A DNA stretch of 14,722 nucleotides from Deltaproteobacteria bacterium RIFOXYA12_FULL_61_11. Its GTDB lineage: Bacteria > Bdellovibrionota_F > JAHFAK01 > YA12-FULL-61-11. The stretch spans positions 1 to 14,722 of the forward strand of contig MGSU01000072.1 in assembly GCA_001799195.1 (NCBI GenBank). The letters are read 5' to 3'. Shown here piece after piece: positions 14,377-14,722 of this stretch. The notes beneath the pieces were generated by a model. That model was given only the letters and a program-made list of their open reading frames with translations. It was not told where the DNA came from and made no database searches. Position 1 is the first letter of the stretch, and each line of letters begins with the position of its first letter. A program made the position numbers and the translations under genes.

Positions 14377-14558
14377 AACCTTGCGCGAACCCCAAGTGCA
14401 CGCCGATTCCCCGGCGGCTTCGCGATCTTATAACACATTGTTATTTGAAAACTTATCCAATGATGCTCGACAAGAGGTTGCACCATCTTGTAGTTGTCAC
14501 CTCGGTTCGCGTGAGCGGCTCGGGAACCCCACTGCCCACGCGGATTGTTTTTTGTGCG
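14377..14558 (+). promoter_or_regulatory. CRISPR leader
   Basis: The 182 bp between cas2 and the first repeat. It should contain the promoter of the array and the signals for spacer integration. Visible structure: GCGCGAA at 14383-14389 pairs with TTCGCG at 14419-14424, a stem often seen after cas2 in I-C loci. An AT-rich stretch (about 14425-14460) follows, containing the perfect inverted repeat ATAACA-CAT-TGTTAT (14430-14444). No convincing -35/-10 pair could be fixed. Repeat orientation (ATTGAAAC at the 3' end) agrees with the leader being on this side. Confidence 0.75.
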
Positions 14559-14656
14559 GTCGCCCCCCCCGCGGGGGCGTGGATTGAAACCCGTGATTGT
14601 CCTAGACTTTTCCGAGCGTCGCAAGTCGCCCCCCCCGCGGGGGTGTGCGTCAGCAA
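14559..14656 (+). CRISPR. Minimal type I-C CRISPR: one intact repeat, one spacer, one degenerate repeat
   Basis: Repeat 1 (14559-14590, 32 nt) is a typical I-C repeat: GTCGC, a C-run, a G-run, then GTGGATTGAAAC. Its stem is CGCCCCC/GGGGGCG. The spacer is 34 nt (14591-14624), a normal I-C length. Repeat 2 (14625-14656) is identical over its first 19 bases, then has C to T at position 20 (a wobble pair in the stem) and loses the GATTGAAAC end entirely. That marks the distal end of the array. No further repeat follows in the remaining 66 bases. One crRNA can be expected at most. Confidence 0.9.
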
Positions 14657-14671
14657 AGAGGGGATAGGTGC

Positions 14672-14718
14672 TTGACCTTTCCTGGCGGTGTGATATTGTA
14701 GATGAACGTCTACAATAT
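14672..14718 (+). promoter_or_regulatory. Promoter with overlapping operator for a gene beyond the window
   Basis: TTGACC at 14672-14677 and TATTGT at 14694-14699 are 16 bases apart, with TG at 14691-14692 forming an extended -10. The perfect inverted repeat ATATTGTAGA (14693-14702) and TCTACAATAT (14709-14718), with spacer TGAACG, covers the -10 and the expected transcription start. This is the arrangement of a repressor-controlled, often autoregulated, promoter. The regulated gene would start to the right of the window and cannot be identified. Confidence 0.55.
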
Positions 14719-14722
14719 TGAG

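Overview
The window is GC-rich, tightly packed bacterial DNA. Genus cannot be read from sequence alone; GC content, codon use and the Shine-Dalgarno (SD) signals suit a Gram-negative proteobacterium, which is an inference. Its core is a complete type I-C CRISPR-Cas operon on the + strand, flanked by genes typical of a defence or accessory island.

Left part (1-3289). Two minus-strand genes overlap end to start: a secreted protein with a caspase-like/C13-like His-Cys signature (2755-1673), followed by an ABC exporter half-transporter with fused membrane and ATPase domains (1682 to beyond base 1). Upstream of them is about 500 bp of non-coding DNA holding imperfect 47-bp direct repeats inside a segment bounded by inverted repeats (2951-3186).

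Middle (3290-5871). A Phd/YefM-type antitoxin and PIN-domain toxin pair has a plausible promoter that contains a direct repeat. A small secreted protein of unknown function follows closely. A 380-bp stretch without a confident gene separates it from a WYL-domain regulator, which lies directly upstream of and parallel to the cas genes.

Right part (5965-14722). The order is cas3 - cas5c - cas8c - cas7c - DinD-like gene - cas4 - cas1 - cas2 - leader - CRISPR. Cas5c replaces Cas6 as the processing nuclease. Cas8c, Cas7 and Cas5c form Cascade, Cas3 degrades the target, and Cas4-Cas1-Cas2 acquire spacers. A strong internal ribosome binding site and in-frame ATG at 10303 predict the separately translated small subunit Cas11c.

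Two points stand out. First, a DinD/BRO-N family gene sits exactly between the interference and adaptation genes, joined to cas7 by a GTGA overlap and to cas4 by an ATGA overlap. It therefore looks like a true operon member, although the usual I-C order has cas7 followed directly by cas4. It also contains a perfect 11-bp inverted repeat. Second, the array visible here has only one complete repeat, one 34-nt spacer and one repeat with a decayed 3' end. It is followed at once by a promoter overlapped by a perfect 10-bp inverted repeat that should drive a gene beyond the window.
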